64,000 bases of DNA, taken from the NCBI RefSeq assembly GCF_019209935.1, contig NZ_JAHUTN010000001.1:372001-436000 (forward strand), given 5' to 3'. The stretch's first letter is position 1, and each line of letters begins with the position of its first letter. This stretch comes from Corynebacterium sp. TAE3-ERU16. Lineage in GTDB: Bacteria; Actinomycetota; Actinomycetes; Mycobacteriales; Mycobacteriaceae. Shown piece after piece: positions 7,375 to 15,811 of the stretch. The notes beneath the pieces were generated by a model, which saw nothing but the letters and a program-made list of their open reading frames with translations, had not been told where the DNA came from and did not search any database. A program made the translations under genes and the position numbers.

Positions 7375-8958
7375 GTGCCGATGCCAGCGCAGCACACCGA
7401 ATGGCCGCCCGCGCCTATCCGCGCCGCACTGGACCAGGTCAAACAGGACAGCGCATGGCTCACCGGCGACACCAGAGAACTGTCCCGCATCGTCGAAAGC
7501 CACGAACCCGCCCCGGTACAGATCCCCCTGCAGTACAACGGAGGCATCGCAGGGGCCGCAGCCCGCGGCATCCTCGGCAGGCCAGCGCCGCGCACCGGGA
7601 ACGCAACCATCCCCAAGCACCTCCCCCTCCCCCACGAACTCGCCGTGGAATCAGCGAACATCCTCGTCGGTACTCCCCCGGCGATCACCGTGCATGCTGA
7701 GGAGAAGTCCGCCGACGGGGAGGACCGCACACCCGCGGAGGATGCTCTCGCGGCGCTGACGTCCACCGACCGGTTCGCCTCCGATCTCCACCGAGCCGCA
7801 ACGTACTGCGCCGGGCTGGGGTGGACCTTCGGCCGCATCGTGTGGAACCTCGACGTGCAGCCCTCACCGTGGATCGAATGGGTCGACGCTGACCAGGGAT
7901 GGGTGGAGTGGGCCAACAGTCGCCCGGTCGCGATCACGTTCTGGGACGTATACCCGGATCCCGACGGCAAGCACCAGGCAGTATGGCGGCTGCTGCAGCG
8001 CCACTCCCGGGGCCGCATCACCTACGGCCTGTACCAGGGCGACTCGGGTAACCTCGGGCGGCTCGTGCCGGTCACCGACCACCCGGACACCGCCTACCTC
8101 GCAGACATCCTCGACGAGGAGGCATCCATCACCACCGGGATAGACCGGCTGACCGCGGTGATGATCCCCAACGTCGACGGCAACCCCGCGTGGAGAAAGC
8201 ACCCGCAGCTCAGGAACCTCGGCCTGTCGGACGTCAGCCGTGGCGGTGACCTGTGGGCCACGATCGACAAGTTCTGGACGGAGCTCAGTCACGAGGTGGA
8301 CATCGCCCGAGGGCGGCTCCTCGTATCGGAGGAATACCTCGACAACCTCGGCGCCGGTAACGGCCTGGGGTTCAACTGGAACCGCGACGTGTTCACCCTG
8401 GCGCAGTCGGGCTCCCCGAATGCCGAGGGCCGTGTGGAGATGGTGCAGTTCCAGCTCCGGGTCGCCGAGTACTCCGCCGCTCTGGACCGCGCGCAGCGCG
8501 AGGTGTTCGACGCCGTCGGCCTGTCCGAGTTCACCGTCGGGCACGACACCTCAGGTGGTACCGCGACGACAGCGACAGAGATCACCGCCCGCTCCGCCAA
8601 GACCCTCAAGACGTGGAAAGCGAAGGCCCGCATGTGGCGCGCCGGCCTGTCGGACCTCCTCACTGCATGGTCCGCACTCGACGGCGTCCTCAATGATTAC
8701 CAGGGAGCGGAGAAACCCGTCGACGTCGCCATGTTCTACCCGGTGGAGGACACCGAGCTGGACAAGGCCCGCACCGTGGCCGCCTACCGGGACGCCGGCG
8801 CCGCATCTACCGAGTACGCCGTCGACCGGATGCATCCCGAGTGGACTCAGGAACAGAAGGACGAAGAAGTCGCCCGCATCAAGGCCGAGCAGGGTATCCA
8901 GGTTGATCCTCTGCTGACGGGAATCGACCAGCACCCGTTCCGTGCCATCGACGGCTAG
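7375..8958 (+). CDS. Portal protein
   Basis: A 527-residue protein predicted to form the dodecameric ring at the capsid vertex through which DNA is packaged and ejected. The assignment rests on its position between the terminase and MuF genes and on its length. The overall SPP1/gp6-like pattern also fits: a long alpha/beta body, an Ala/Thr-rich stretch (SGGTATTATEITARSAKTL) typical of the portal stem-wing region near residue 400, and an acidic C-terminus. It starts at GTG 7375 (an ATG follows two codons later). The next gene begins ten bases after its stop. Confidence 0.9.
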   Translation: MPMPAQHTEWPPAPIRAALDQVKQDSAWLTGDTRELSRIVESHEPAPVQIPLQYNGGIAGAAARGILGRPAPRTGNATIPKHLPLPHELAVESANILVGTPPAITVHAEEKSADGEDRTPAEDALAALTSTDRFASDLHRAATYCAGLGWTFGRIVWNLDVQPSPWIEWVDADQGWVEWANSRPVAITFWDVYPDPDGKHQAVWRLLQRHSRGRITYGLYQGDSGNLGRLVPVTDHPDTAYLADILDEEASITTGIDRLTAVMIPNVDGNPAWRKHPQLRNLGLSDVSRGGDLWATIDKFWTELSHEVDIARGRLLVSEEYLDNLGAGNGLGFNWNRDVFTLAQSGSPNAEGRVEMVQFQLRVAEYSAALDRAQREVFDAVGLSEFTVGHDTSGGTATTATEITARSAKTLKTWKAKARMWRAGLSDLLTAWSALDGVLNDYQGAEKPVDVAMFYPVEDTELDKARTVAAYRDAGAASTEYAVDRMHPEWTQEQKDEEVARIKAEQGIQVDPLLTGIDQHPFRAIDG

Positions 8959-8968
8959 GAGGTGACCT

Positions 8969-10078
8969 GTGGACTCCTGGCAGACACGCCAGATCCTCGC
9001 CGCCTACCGTGACGCCGAGACGTACCTGATCGAACTCGTCGCAGAACTCACACGCAAGAGGGCGTACGGGACAGCCACGTTCCACTGGGAGCAGCTGCAG
9101 GACCTACAGCGAGTGATGCGCGCCGCTCGCCGGTATCTCCGCGAGATCGAATCTGGCGCGACTCCTCTCGTCTACGGGTCGATCATCGACGAGTACACGA
9201 CGGCGTACCGTGCCGGGGCCGGCGAGGCCCCGACTGCGGTGCCCACTCGCGCGGCCGAGTCACTGGCGCTCGAAACCGTGGAGGCGTTGTCGGCTGCGAA
9301 GTACTCGGTGTTGCGTAGCGTCGACGATACGTTCCGTCGGGTGATGCGGGCAGCCACCAGCCGTGCTCTCGTGTCCGGGAGTACGAACCTACGCGCGGCA
9401 CAGCAGGCGTTGGACATGTTCGCTGATCGTGGGATCGACGCATTCCGAGATTCAGCCGGGAACCGCTGGTCACTCGACTCGTATGTGGACATGGCGCTCC
9501 GTACAGCACGTTCCAGGGCGATGAACGCCGGCAGAATCGCGGGGATGCAGGCCGCCGGTATAGATCTCGTAATGACTTCTTCCCACCCCGGGTCGTCGCC
9601 ACAGTGCGCCCCGTATCAGGGCCGCGTGTTGGCGCTGTCTGGGCCTGCCGGCCCGCGCACCGTGTACTCGCCGATTGAACGCCGGGACGTGACTGTCGAC
9701 GTGTACGCGACGATGCAGGAGGCCATCGAAGCTGGCTACCACCATCCGAACTGCAGGCATGTGGACACCGCGTTCATTCCTGGGATGAAGCCGCCGGTGC
9801 ACCCGGAGCGTGACGGCGAGGTGTATGTCGCGCAGCAGCGGCAACGGCAGATCGAGCGGCACATCCGGCGGTGGAAACGCCGCAAGGCTGCGGCGCTCAC
9901 ACCAGAGACAGAAGGCCGTGCGGATAGTCGTATCGCGTATTGGCAGGCGGAACAGCGCGCACATCTCGATTCCCACAAGATACTGACTCGTAGATACGAC
10001 CGTGAGCAGGTACGACGTGGTGTTCGTGGCAGGTCTAAACGCCCGTGGATAGGGGCGCGTGGGACTTCCGAAAACTGA
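8969..10078 (+). CDS. Minor capsid protein, MuF-like
   Basis: A 369-residue head morphogenesis protein. The C-terminal half carries the family core: SHPGSSPQCAPYQGRVLALS, then GYHHPNCRHVDTAFIPG, with conserved His/Cys residues. The N-terminal half is helical. MuF proteins enter the procapsid with the portal and are ejected or retained in the head. GTG 8969 has a perfect AGGAGGT site. The basic C-terminus (about 290-369, Arg/Lys-rich) probably contacts DNA or the portal. Confidence 0.85.
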   Translation: MDSWQTRQILAAYRDAETYLIELVAELTRKRAYGTATFHWEQLQDLQRVMRAARRYLREIESGATPLVYGSIIDEYTTAYRAGAGEAPTAVPTRAAESLALETVEALSAAKYSVLRSVDDTFRRVMRAATSRALVSGSTNLRAAQQALDMFADRGIDAFRDSAGNRWSLDSYVDMALRTARSRAMNAGRIAGMQAAGIDLVMTSSHPGSSPQCAPYQGRVLALSGPAGPRTVYSPIERRDVTVDVYATMQEAIEAGYHHPNCRHVDTAFIPGMKPPVHPERDGEVYVAQQRQRQIERHIRRWKRRKAAALTPETEGRADSRIAYWQAEQRAHLDSHKILTRRYDREQVRRGVRGRSKRPWIGARGTSEN

Positions 10079-10160
10079 CCGCAGGGGGGTGTGTGTGACA
10101 GTGCGGGCGAGTCCCGGGGTGGTCCCGGGGCCTACCCGAGAACCAGCACAGGAGAAGCCG

Positions 10161-10868
10161 ATGTCCGAGACGACCGCCCCCACTGAAACCGCCGATGAGA
10201 CGGGCACCGAAGCATCCACGCCTGACACCGGCGCACCACAGGCAGGCGGCGACTCAACCAGCACGGCACCCGTGGACAGCCCCGACGCCCGGGAGGGTGC
10301 CGAGGACCAGGACGCCAGCCCCGAGATCAGCAAGCTGCGGCAAGAAGCGGCGAAGTACCGGACCCGTGCGCGGGAACGTGAACGTGAGCTGGCACAGGTG
10401 AAGGCCCAGCAGGACAAGATCCTCAAGGGGCTGGCGTCCCTCACCGGAGGCGGAGCAGCAGAGGACGAGTCCCCGGAGGACCGTCTCAAGGCGCTCGCCG
10501 CCGAACGCGACCAGCTGAACGCCCGACTGCGTGAGGTTCAGACCACGAACCTCGTCAGCGCCGCCGCTGCGAAGGCCGGCGCCGACACGGACATTCTCAC
10601 CGACTACCTCAAGGGGTCCGGGAAACTCTCGGATCTCGACCCCGACGCTGATGACTTCTCCTCCCAGGTGGAGGAGCTCGTCTCGGCGACGGTGGAGGCC
10701 CACCCGAATCTGCGCACCCAGGTGGTAGCCCGCAGTTCCGGCCAGGCCAAGAACCCTGCCCCCGAGCAGGACCCGAAGATGCTCACCGCCGAGGACCTCG
10801 ACCGTATGGCGAAGGCCGGCGACTGGGCAGGAATCAACAAGGCCGTGGCCGAGGGCCGCGTCGCCTAG
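10161..10868 (+). CDS. Capsid scaffolding protein
   Basis: A 235-residue acidic, low-complexity protein. The first 55 residues are Thr/Ala/Glu/Asp-rich and disordered. A coiled coil follows (about 55-85, KLRQEAAKYRTRARERERE), and a second helical stretch around 110-135. The C-terminal helix-turn-helix (about 205-235) is the kind that binds the coat protein. It lies directly before the major capsid gene. ATG 10161 is used because of its GGAGAAG site; a longer upstream frame lacks one. Confidence 0.85.
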   Translation: MSETTAPTETADETGTEASTPDTGAPQAGGDSTSTAPVDSPDAREGAEDQDASPEISKLRQEAAKYRTRARERERELAQVKAQQDKILKGLASLTGGGAAEDESPEDRLKALAAERDQLNARLREVQTTNLVSAAAAKAGADTDILTDYLKGSGKLSDLDPDADDFSSQVEELVSATVEAHPNLRTQVVARSSGQAKNPAPEQDPKMLTAEDLDRMAKAGDWAGINKAVAEGRVA

Positions 10869-10891
10869 CCACATCTATCTAGGAGTTTCAC

Positions 10892-11788
10892 ATGGCTATC
10901 ACCACCTCCACCGTCACCGGTTTCCGCCCCGAGATTTGGGCCGCCGCCATCATGGATCCGTTCGAGAAGGCATCGGTGTTCGCGGACAAGCTCACCGCGA
11001 ACCGCGAATACCTCGGCGAGATCCAGCGCCAGGGCGACACCGTCCATGTGTCCAGCATCGGCACCCCGACGATCAAGCCCTACGACGCTAACCAGGACAT
11101 CGAGATCGAGGATCTCACGGTCACCGACAATGCCTACAAGATCGACCAGGGCGAGTACTTCGCGTTCCGCGTCGAGGATGTGACCGCGCTGCAGGCCGCC
11201 GGACCGCTCAAGGACCCGGCGACGAAGAAGGCCGCAATGGCGCTGTCCATGAGCGTCGATTCGTTCATCGGCAAGCTGATCAAGGACAACGCGAAGAAGA
11301 AGATCGGCGCCACGAAGATCGTCAACGACGATCCCGCGACGGCTGGTGCCGGGCAGATCACCGCGTACAAGGCACTGAACCAGCTCGACCTGGCACTCAA
11401 CACGGAATCTGTGACCCGAGAGGGACGGTTCGTGGTCGTCGGGCCGCAGACCTACTCGGCGCTCCTCATGGATCCCCGGTTCACCCGCGTCGATGGCTCC
11501 GGGACCTCCGAGGGGCTGCGGAACGGCATCGTCGGCCGCGCCACCGGGTTCGACGTTCTGCTATCGAACAACCTCCCGAAGGGCACCGGGCAGAACGAGG
11601 TCCTGTGTGCCGGTGTCGCCGGTGGGTTCTCGTTCGCCGCGCAGATCAACAAGGTCGAGACGATGCGCGAGGAGAAGCGGTTCGCTGATCTCGTGAAGGG
11701 CCTGATGATCTTCGGCGGCAAGGTGTTCTACCCCGAGGCGTTCGCCACCCTCGAGGCCAAGGTCGAGGATCCCGCCGCTGGGGCTTAG
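10892..11788 (+). CDS. Major capsid protein
   Basis: A 298-residue coat protein of the P22-coat/HK97-fold type, judged from the N-terminal pattern (FRPEIWAAAIMDPFEKASVF), the central domain and the position after the scaffold. A strong AGGAG site lies six bases before ATG 10892. The gene is followed by a G/C-rich gap with two hairpins. That is expected for a very highly expressed structural gene and isolates it from the next gene. Confidence 0.92.
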   Translation: MAITTSTVTGFRPEIWAAAIMDPFEKASVFADKLTANREYLGEIQRQGDTVHVSSIGTPTIKPYDANQDIEIEDLTVTDNAYKIDQGEYFAFRVEDVTALQAAGPLKDPATKKAAMALSMSVDSFIGKLIKDNAKKKIGATKIVNDDPATAGAGQITAYKALNQLDLALNTESVTREGRFVVVGPQTYSALLMDPRFTRVDGSGTSEGLRNGIVGRATGFDVLLSNNLPKGTGQNEVLCAGVAGGFSFAAQINKVETMREEKRFADLVKGLMIFGGKVFYPEAFATLEAKVEDPAAGA

Positions 11789-11867
11789 ATGCCCTCCCCC
11801 GGGCCCGGGGTTCCGGGCGCCGGGCTCTACCCTTCACCGGCGGTGTTCCCCGATAGCCGGTGACCTG

Positions 11868-11903
11868 ATGGCCCCGCCCCGACTACTCCCGGGGCGGGGC
11901 CAT
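11868..11903 (+). terminator. Strong GC hairpin after the major capsid gene
   Basis: ATGGCCCCGCCCCG pairs with CGGGGCGGGGCCAT across an eight-base loop. A second hairpin (TCACCGG with CCGGTGA, 11834-11863) precedes it. There is no long T run, so it may attenuate transcription or stabilise the capsid mRNA rather than end it fully. Confidence 0.55.
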
Positions 11904-11929
11904 TCCACTACCTACACGAAGGATCACAG

Positions 11930-12904
11930 ATGTACTCGAAGCAGAACTGGGTGAACGGCCCCGACGGGGGGACGCCACTCTCCGCGGAACGCCTCACTCA
12001 CATCGAGGACGGCGTACTCTCCTCCCACATCTACAAGCGGGACCGGTTCGACGCCGCTGGCCGCTACTACTCGCCGGTCACGTACTGGTGGGCGGACTTC
12101 TACAACGGCGATGAATCGAAGTGGAAGAAGGTCCTCACGGAGTCGGACGTGATGGGGCTGGTGATCATCAACGTGTCCTCCGGCGCGGGCGCGAAGAAGG
12201 ACGAGGACTTTGCGAAGCAGGCCGCCATTGCCAGGGCGTCTGGTGCGTTCGTCATCGGCTACGTCCTCACCCACTGGGGGACCCGAAAGCACAGTGAGAT
12301 CCTGACGGAGATCCAGCACCACATCGACTGGTACGGCGTGGCCGGGGTGTTCCTCGACGAGGCAGTGAACGGGTGGGGCGATCAGGAATCGAAGGTCGCC
12401 GGCTACGTGGAGCTGTACGGGAAGATCAAAAAGCGGTTCGGGCCCGAGTTCTACGTGGTCGCCAACCCAGGGGCCAATACGGTCGAGGGGATGGTGCATG
12501 CCGCGGACACGCTCATGGTGTACGAGCAGGCCGCGGAACGGTACCTCGCCGGTGATGACACCTACCGGGTCACACCGGACTACTACCGGAAGTACCCGTC
12601 CACGAAGTACTGGCACGTCATCCACGACGTGACGACCGAGGAGCAGGCGCGGGCGGTGCTGGCGAAAGCCGAAACGTCGCACGTCGCGCACGTCTACCTC
12701 ACGGATGGGCATTTCGATCCTGAACGCCCACTCGAGACGAACCCGTACGCGGGTCCGCCCTCGCCGTGGCTGCAGACACTGCAGGCGCAGTGGTGCCGCC
12801 GGATGCTCCCACCCGCCGCGGCACCCGCCATCCCCGACGGAGACGACCCCACCACAAACCAGATCCTTGCCGTCTTGAGGGACCGCGGGATCATCAAGAG
12901 TTAG
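11930..12904 (+). CDS. Spherulin4-type glycosidase-like virion protein
   Basis: A 324-residue protein. Residues 1-30 carry a short motif common at the start of phage tail and decoration proteins (GGTPLSAERLTHIEDGV). Residues about 45-270 match the Spherulin4/Ega3-Sph3 TIM-barrel glycosidase pattern: VIINVSSGAGAKKD, GYVLTHWGTRKHSEI, then GVAGVFLDEAV with the acidic FLDE that would hold catalytic residues, and a VVANPGAN strand. Members of this clade cleave galactosaminoglycan-type polymers. A short C-terminal helix (about 305-324) may dock to the virion. It is unusually placed between capsid and connector genes, behind a strong hairpin. A role in depolymerising host surface glycans is inferred. 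Confidence 0.75.
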   Translation: MYSKQNWVNGPDGGTPLSAERLTHIEDGVLSSHIYKRDRFDAAGRYYSPVTYWWADFYNGDESKWKKVLTESDVMGLVIINVSSGAGAKKDEDFAKQAAIARASGAFVIGYVLTHWGTRKHSEILTEIQHHIDWYGVAGVFLDEAVNGWGDQESKVAGYVELYGKIKKRFGPEFYVVANPGANTVEGMVHAADTLMVYEQAAERYLAGDDTYRVTPDYYRKYPSTKYWHVIHDVTTEEQARAVLAKAETSHVAHVYLTDGHFDPERPLETNPYAGPPSPWLQTLQAQWCRRMLPPAAAPAIPDGDDPTTNQILAVLRDRGIIKS

Positions 12905-12909
12905 GAACG

Positions 12910-13350
12910 ATGATGCTGGTCTACGCGACCCCGACACAGGTCCGCGAGTACGCGCACGCGGTTGAGCTCCCGGAGGACGATCAGGTCCTCGTGCGGCTGA
13001 TCCGTATGGCCTCTGCGACGATCCGTAACGCGACGCGCCGCGCGATCTACGACACCACCCCGGCTGGTCTGCCGAAGGACAATGACGTGGAGGAGGCATT
13101 CAGGAACGCAACGTGCGCGCAGGTCGCCGCGATCTGCACCGCCGGCCTCGAGTCGGAGGTGTTCACCGGCGGGGTGACACAGCCAGCAGTGGTGCGTTCG
13201 TCGTCGATCAACGGAGGCTCGGTCACCTACGACACCAGCAGCGCTGACGACGCCCGGGCTCTACTGCTCGGTGGTGGGCTGTGCCCGGAGGCGACGACAC
13301 TCCTCGACGCGGAAGGACTACTGCGTGGGCTCCCCGCGATCTACTACTGA
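12910..13350 (+). CDS. Head-tail connector (adaptor)
   Basis: A protein of about 146 residues of the gp6/gp15-like adaptor type: an all-helical N-terminal domain with the typical opening YATPTQVREYA and LIRMASATIRNATRRAIYD, followed by a segment that extends toward the next ring (VVRSSSINGGSVTY). It is the first of four small genes in the classic connector order. ATG 12910 or 12913 follows AGGAAC. It overlaps the next gene by 26 bases. Confidence 0.8.
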   Translation: MMLVYATPTQVREYAHAVELPEDDQVLVRLIRMASATIRNATRRAIYDTTPAGLPKDNDVEEAFRNATCAQVAAICTAGLESEVFTGGVTQPAVVRSSSINGGSVTYDTSSADDARALLLGGGLCPEATTLLDAEGLLRGLPAIYY

Positions 13351-13675
13351 CCCGCTCGCCGTGTGGTGGACACACGAGGTGACCGTGCACGGCGCCCCGC
13401 GGCACACCGCCCGTGGAATCATCCCCGGGGAGGATACGACGGTGATGGCGTCGGTGAACGCGACCGCCACTGTGGTGACCGACCAGTACGGGGAGGAGGT
13501 CACCGCGTCGGCCACTCTGTGTTGGCCGGTGGATGGTCCGCTGCCCGATCCGGGCGCGTTGGTCACCCTGCCGTCGGCGTTCGGGTTGAAGCCGCGGCGT
13601 GAGGTGATCCGTGCTAGGCGTTCGGTGTCCGGCACGGGGATGACACCCGATCATGTGGAGGTGAACGTCAAGTGA
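13325..13675 (+). CDS. Head closure / connector protein
   Basis: A protein of about 116 residues, beta-rich, that begins inside the end of the adaptor gene (GTG 13325, with GGAAGGA eight bases upstream). The size, predicted small beta-barrel and position fit the head-closure ring of siphophages. No catalytic motif is present. It overlaps the next gene by four bases. Confidence 0.7.
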   Translation: MGSPRSTTDPLAVWWTHEVTVHGAPRHTARGIIPGEDTTVMASVNATATVVTDQYGEEVTASATLCWPVDGPLPDPGALVTLPSAFGLKPRREVIRARRSVSGTGMTPDHVEVNVK

Positions 13676-14022
13676 CGGAATTACGCCTGAACATGGATAG
13701 GGCCCGCGCGGCGGTCACGGCGGCCACTGAACGCGGCGTCAACCAGGCCGCACACCTCCTACAGTCGTATGCGGTGATGAAGACCCCCATCGATGAGGGG
13801 ACCCTCCGCGGGTCGTCGAACGTGACCCTCATGCAGGGCGCCGCGGGCGCCACGGCGGTCGTGTACTACTCGCTGATCTACGCCGCTAGGCAGCATGAGG
13901 AAACAACGTGGCGGCACCCGCGAGGTGGGCAGGCGAAGTACCTCGAGGAGCCCGCCACTGACGCAACGGTGCAGCGGGAGATGCTGCAGACCATCGCCAA
14001 CCAGATCAAGGGGACACTATGA
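13672..14022 (+). CDS. HK97 gp10-like minor connector protein
   Basis: A 116-residue protein with an N-terminal helix (LNMDRARAAVTAATERGVNQAAHLLQ split over about 6-33), the family-like KTPIDEGTLRGS turn and a YYSLIYAARQHE segment. It is the usual third gene of the connector block. It is coupled by GTGA/ATGA overlaps on both sides. Confidence 0.78.
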   Translation: MTELRLNMDRARAAVTAATERGVNQAAHLLQSYAVMKTPIDEGTLRGSSNVTLMQGAAGATAVVYYSLIYAARQHEETTWRHPRGGQAKYLEEPATDATVQREMLQTIANQIKGTL

Positions 14023-14468
14023 CTGCACCGTGTGCGTTCGCTGACCACGGCGGCGCGGACTACCAGCTCGCCGAGTATCTTCACTCCCTCGGGCTGGTGT
14101 GGGACCCGGCGGAGGATCAGGCCGCCGCTGTGGGTGTTCCCGCCGTCTACACCCGCCTGATGATGGACAAGCCGGACCGGGCGGTGGGGATCACGGTGAC
14201 CGCTGATGAACGCGACGACGACGCTAACCCGCGCGTGTCGCTGCTGGTGGTGTGCCGCTCGGATCCGTGGGACGCCGCGCAGCTTGACCGGGACGCCGGC
14301 GCGATCTTCGCCGCTCTACATGACCGATCCCATTACGAACTGACCGCAGGGCAGGGTGTTCTACTCTCGCGCCGTACCCTGCAGGGTCCCCCGGTACAGG
14401 ACCAGAACCGCCGCTGGCAACGCGCAGACACCTACGTGCTTCGCCTGCTGGCACCGAAACCATCCTAG
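14019..14468 (+). CDS. Tail terminator-like minor capsid protein
   Basis: A 149-residue protein lying between the gp10-like and major tail genes, where tail terminators are encoded. It has an alpha/beta layout with the strand RVSLLVVCRSDPWDAAQ and a C-terminal strand DTYVLRLLAP. The ring it forms would stop tail-tube growth and join the tail to the head. Assignment rests mainly on position and size. Confidence 0.7.
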   Translation: MTAPCAFADHGGADYQLAEYLHSLGLVWDPAEDQAAAVGVPAVYTRLMMDKPDRAVGITVTADERDDDANPRVSLLVVCRSDPWDAAQLDRDAGAIFAALHDRSHYELTAGQGVLLSRRTLQGPPVQDQNRRWQRADTYVLRLLAPKPS

Positions 14469-14477
14469 GAGAACATC

Positions 14478-15005
14478 ATGGCAGTTGCAGTACCCCCCGG
14501 CTCTTGCGAGCTGAACAAGGCCCTCGCCCGCGACTGGGCGCTGCAGGTGAAGAAGCCCGGCGCCGACGACAGCGAATGGATCTTCGCTCGTGGTCTGAAC
14601 AAGATCAGCGTGAACGTCGAAACCAGCGCTGTCGATTCCACCGACATGGAGTCTGCCGGCTGGGAATCTCAGGTCAAGACCTCCCGCAAGCTGACGATCA
14701 ACATTGGTGGCGCGTACGCCCGCGTCGGTGACGCGACTGATCTTGAGCCGTCTCAGAAGCTGATCCGGGACACCGGCATGGAGCTCGGAGCCGGTGGAAA
14801 CGTCGACGTCCGTGTGTGGCGTACCGACGGCACCGACGAAGGGTGGGAGGCCACCTGCACCAACGTGTTCACCGATGACTCGGGTGAGGTCAACGGCCTG
14901 CGTTCGTGGTCTGCGGCGCTGCAGTCCTCGTGTGCCCCGAATCGGATCAAGCCGGTTCAGGAGGGGAAGGACAAGGAGGCGTCGGTCGCGGCTGACGCTG
15001 CTTAG
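14478..15005 (+). CDS. Major tail (tube) protein
   Basis: A 175-residue tube protein: mixed beta strands with LTINIGGAYARVGDATD and VDVRVWRTDGTDEGW, typical of tail-tube subunits, at the expected place. A TAGGAG site precedes ATG 14478. It is followed by a GC-rich inverted-repeat region and the start of the accessory island, which separates it from the tail chaperone gene by 4.1 kb. In most siphophages that neighbour is adjacent. Confidence 0.85.
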   Translation: MAVAVPPGSCELNKALARDWALQVKKPGADDSEWIFARGLNKISVNVETSAVDSTDMESAGWESQVKTSRKLTINIGGAYARVGDATDLEPSQKLIRDTGMELGAGGNVDVRVWRTDGTDEGWEATCTNVFTDDSGEVNGLRSWSAALQSSCAPNRIKPVQEGKDKEASVAADAA

Positions 15006-15082
15006 ATACCCGCCCCCGGGCCGGTTTCTACCGGCGCCGGGTCGTTCCCCGGGCCGGACACCTTCCCGTCCGGCGACTAAAA

Positions 15083-15120
15083 TACCCCCTCACCTGCGGT
15101 CTACCGCAGCGCGAGGGGGT
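15083..15120. terminator. Hairpin terminator at the left edge of the accessory island
   Basis: ACCCCCTC pairs with GAGGGGGT, with an inner CTGCGGT/ACCGCAG stem. On the minus strand it is followed by TATTTTAG; on the plus strand by C-rich DNA. It resembles the hairpins at 15560 and 33845. Confidence 0.65.
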
Positions 15121-15291
15121 CCCCCATGTAATATTTACCCGCGTTGTTCGCCGCTTTTCGCAGGTCAAGGTGGGGTCACCTGGTGCGCGTAGTGCACGCT
15201 CGTGATGATCTCCTGTGGGCAGAATGCGGGATGGAAGAGCATCGCACCCCCGAGCTGATCGTCACCTGGGGGCTAGACACCAACGATTCTC

Positions 15292-15498
15292 CTATGAAAT
15301 TGGCCCCGGGTCGCGGCGCGGCCCCCGCTGGGGCTTCTTGTAAGACCTCATAGTGTGAGCCTCCTGATTGTTGATCATGTCCGCATTTCTTTGCTTGTCT
15401 GCCTCGGCTTTCTTGATCATCGCTGGGGTGATCCGACTGGGCTGCCTGCGCGACTGGTCCCTCTGCTGTTTCAACTTCCGGCGGTTTACGATTCTCAT
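15292..15498 (-). CDS. Small, very basic hypothetical protein
   Basis: A 68-residue protein rich in Arg, Lys and Gln (starts MRIVNRRKLKQQRDQSRR; ends QRGPRRDPGPIS), plausibly a nucleic-acid binder. It stands alone between two hairpin terminators, which supports it as an independent transcription unit. No ribosome-binding site precedes ATG 15498. Instead a TACACT -10-like hexamer lies six bases before it, so a leaderless transcript is possible. It may be a chance frame. Confidence 0.4.
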   Translation of the reverse strand: MRIVNRRKLKQQRDQSRRQPSRITPAMIKKAEADKQRNADMINNQEAHTMRSYKKPQRGPRRDPGPIS

Positions 15499-15559
15499 AC
15501 TGAGAGTGTAGCTAGAGTGCGGACAGCATCCCCGGGCCGAACACTTAGCCAAGCAGCTA

Positions 15560-15606
15560 GAAAATACCCCCTCACCTCCGGCTTAACACCGGTAGAGGGG
15601 GTTTTC
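15560..15606. terminator. Bidirectional hairpin terminator
   Basis: AAAATACCCCCTC pairs with GAGGGGGTTTTC around an inner TCCGG/CCGG stem, giving A/T runs on both sides. It closes the minus-strand antirepressor operon, whose last gene stops at 15617. Confidence 0.75.
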
Positions 15607-15616
15607 TGGTGAGCTT

Positions 15617-15811
15617 CTAGTTGATGGCCACCATGTCACATCTCCTTCCCGTGAGTACCGCCGATAACAGATCCAACGCCAGGAGCATGGCCTGTTCGTG
15701 GGTGAGATCGACCATTGTGGCCCCTTCCCCTATCGTGATGCACTCGTAGGGGTCGGTGGGGTCCTCGTCCCTGAAACGTGCAACCGGAATGATGCTTGAG
15801 TGGTAGTTCAT
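15617..15811 (-). CDS. Small conserved phage protein (DPYECITI family), second copy
   Basis: A 64-residue protein from ATG 15811, with a perfect GGAGGT site seven bases upstream, inside the end of the antirepressor gene. Its centre (TDPYECITIGEGATMVDL, then a Leu-rich helix) repeats the family motif of the gene at 38-214. It is the last gene of the minus-strand operon and stops just before the terminator hairpin. Function is unknown. The four-base overlap with the antirepressor suggests coupled production and perhaps a shared role. Confidence 0.78.
   Translation of the reverse strand: MNYHSSIIPVARFRDEDPTDPYECITIGEGATMVDLTHEQAMLLALDLLSAVLTGRRCDMVAIN

Noticed and set aside
15144-15353. Plus-strand frame of 69 residues in the accessory island
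   Set aside because: It has a TTG start without a ribosome site and overlaps the minus-strand basic protein; the minus-strand reading is slightly better supported.
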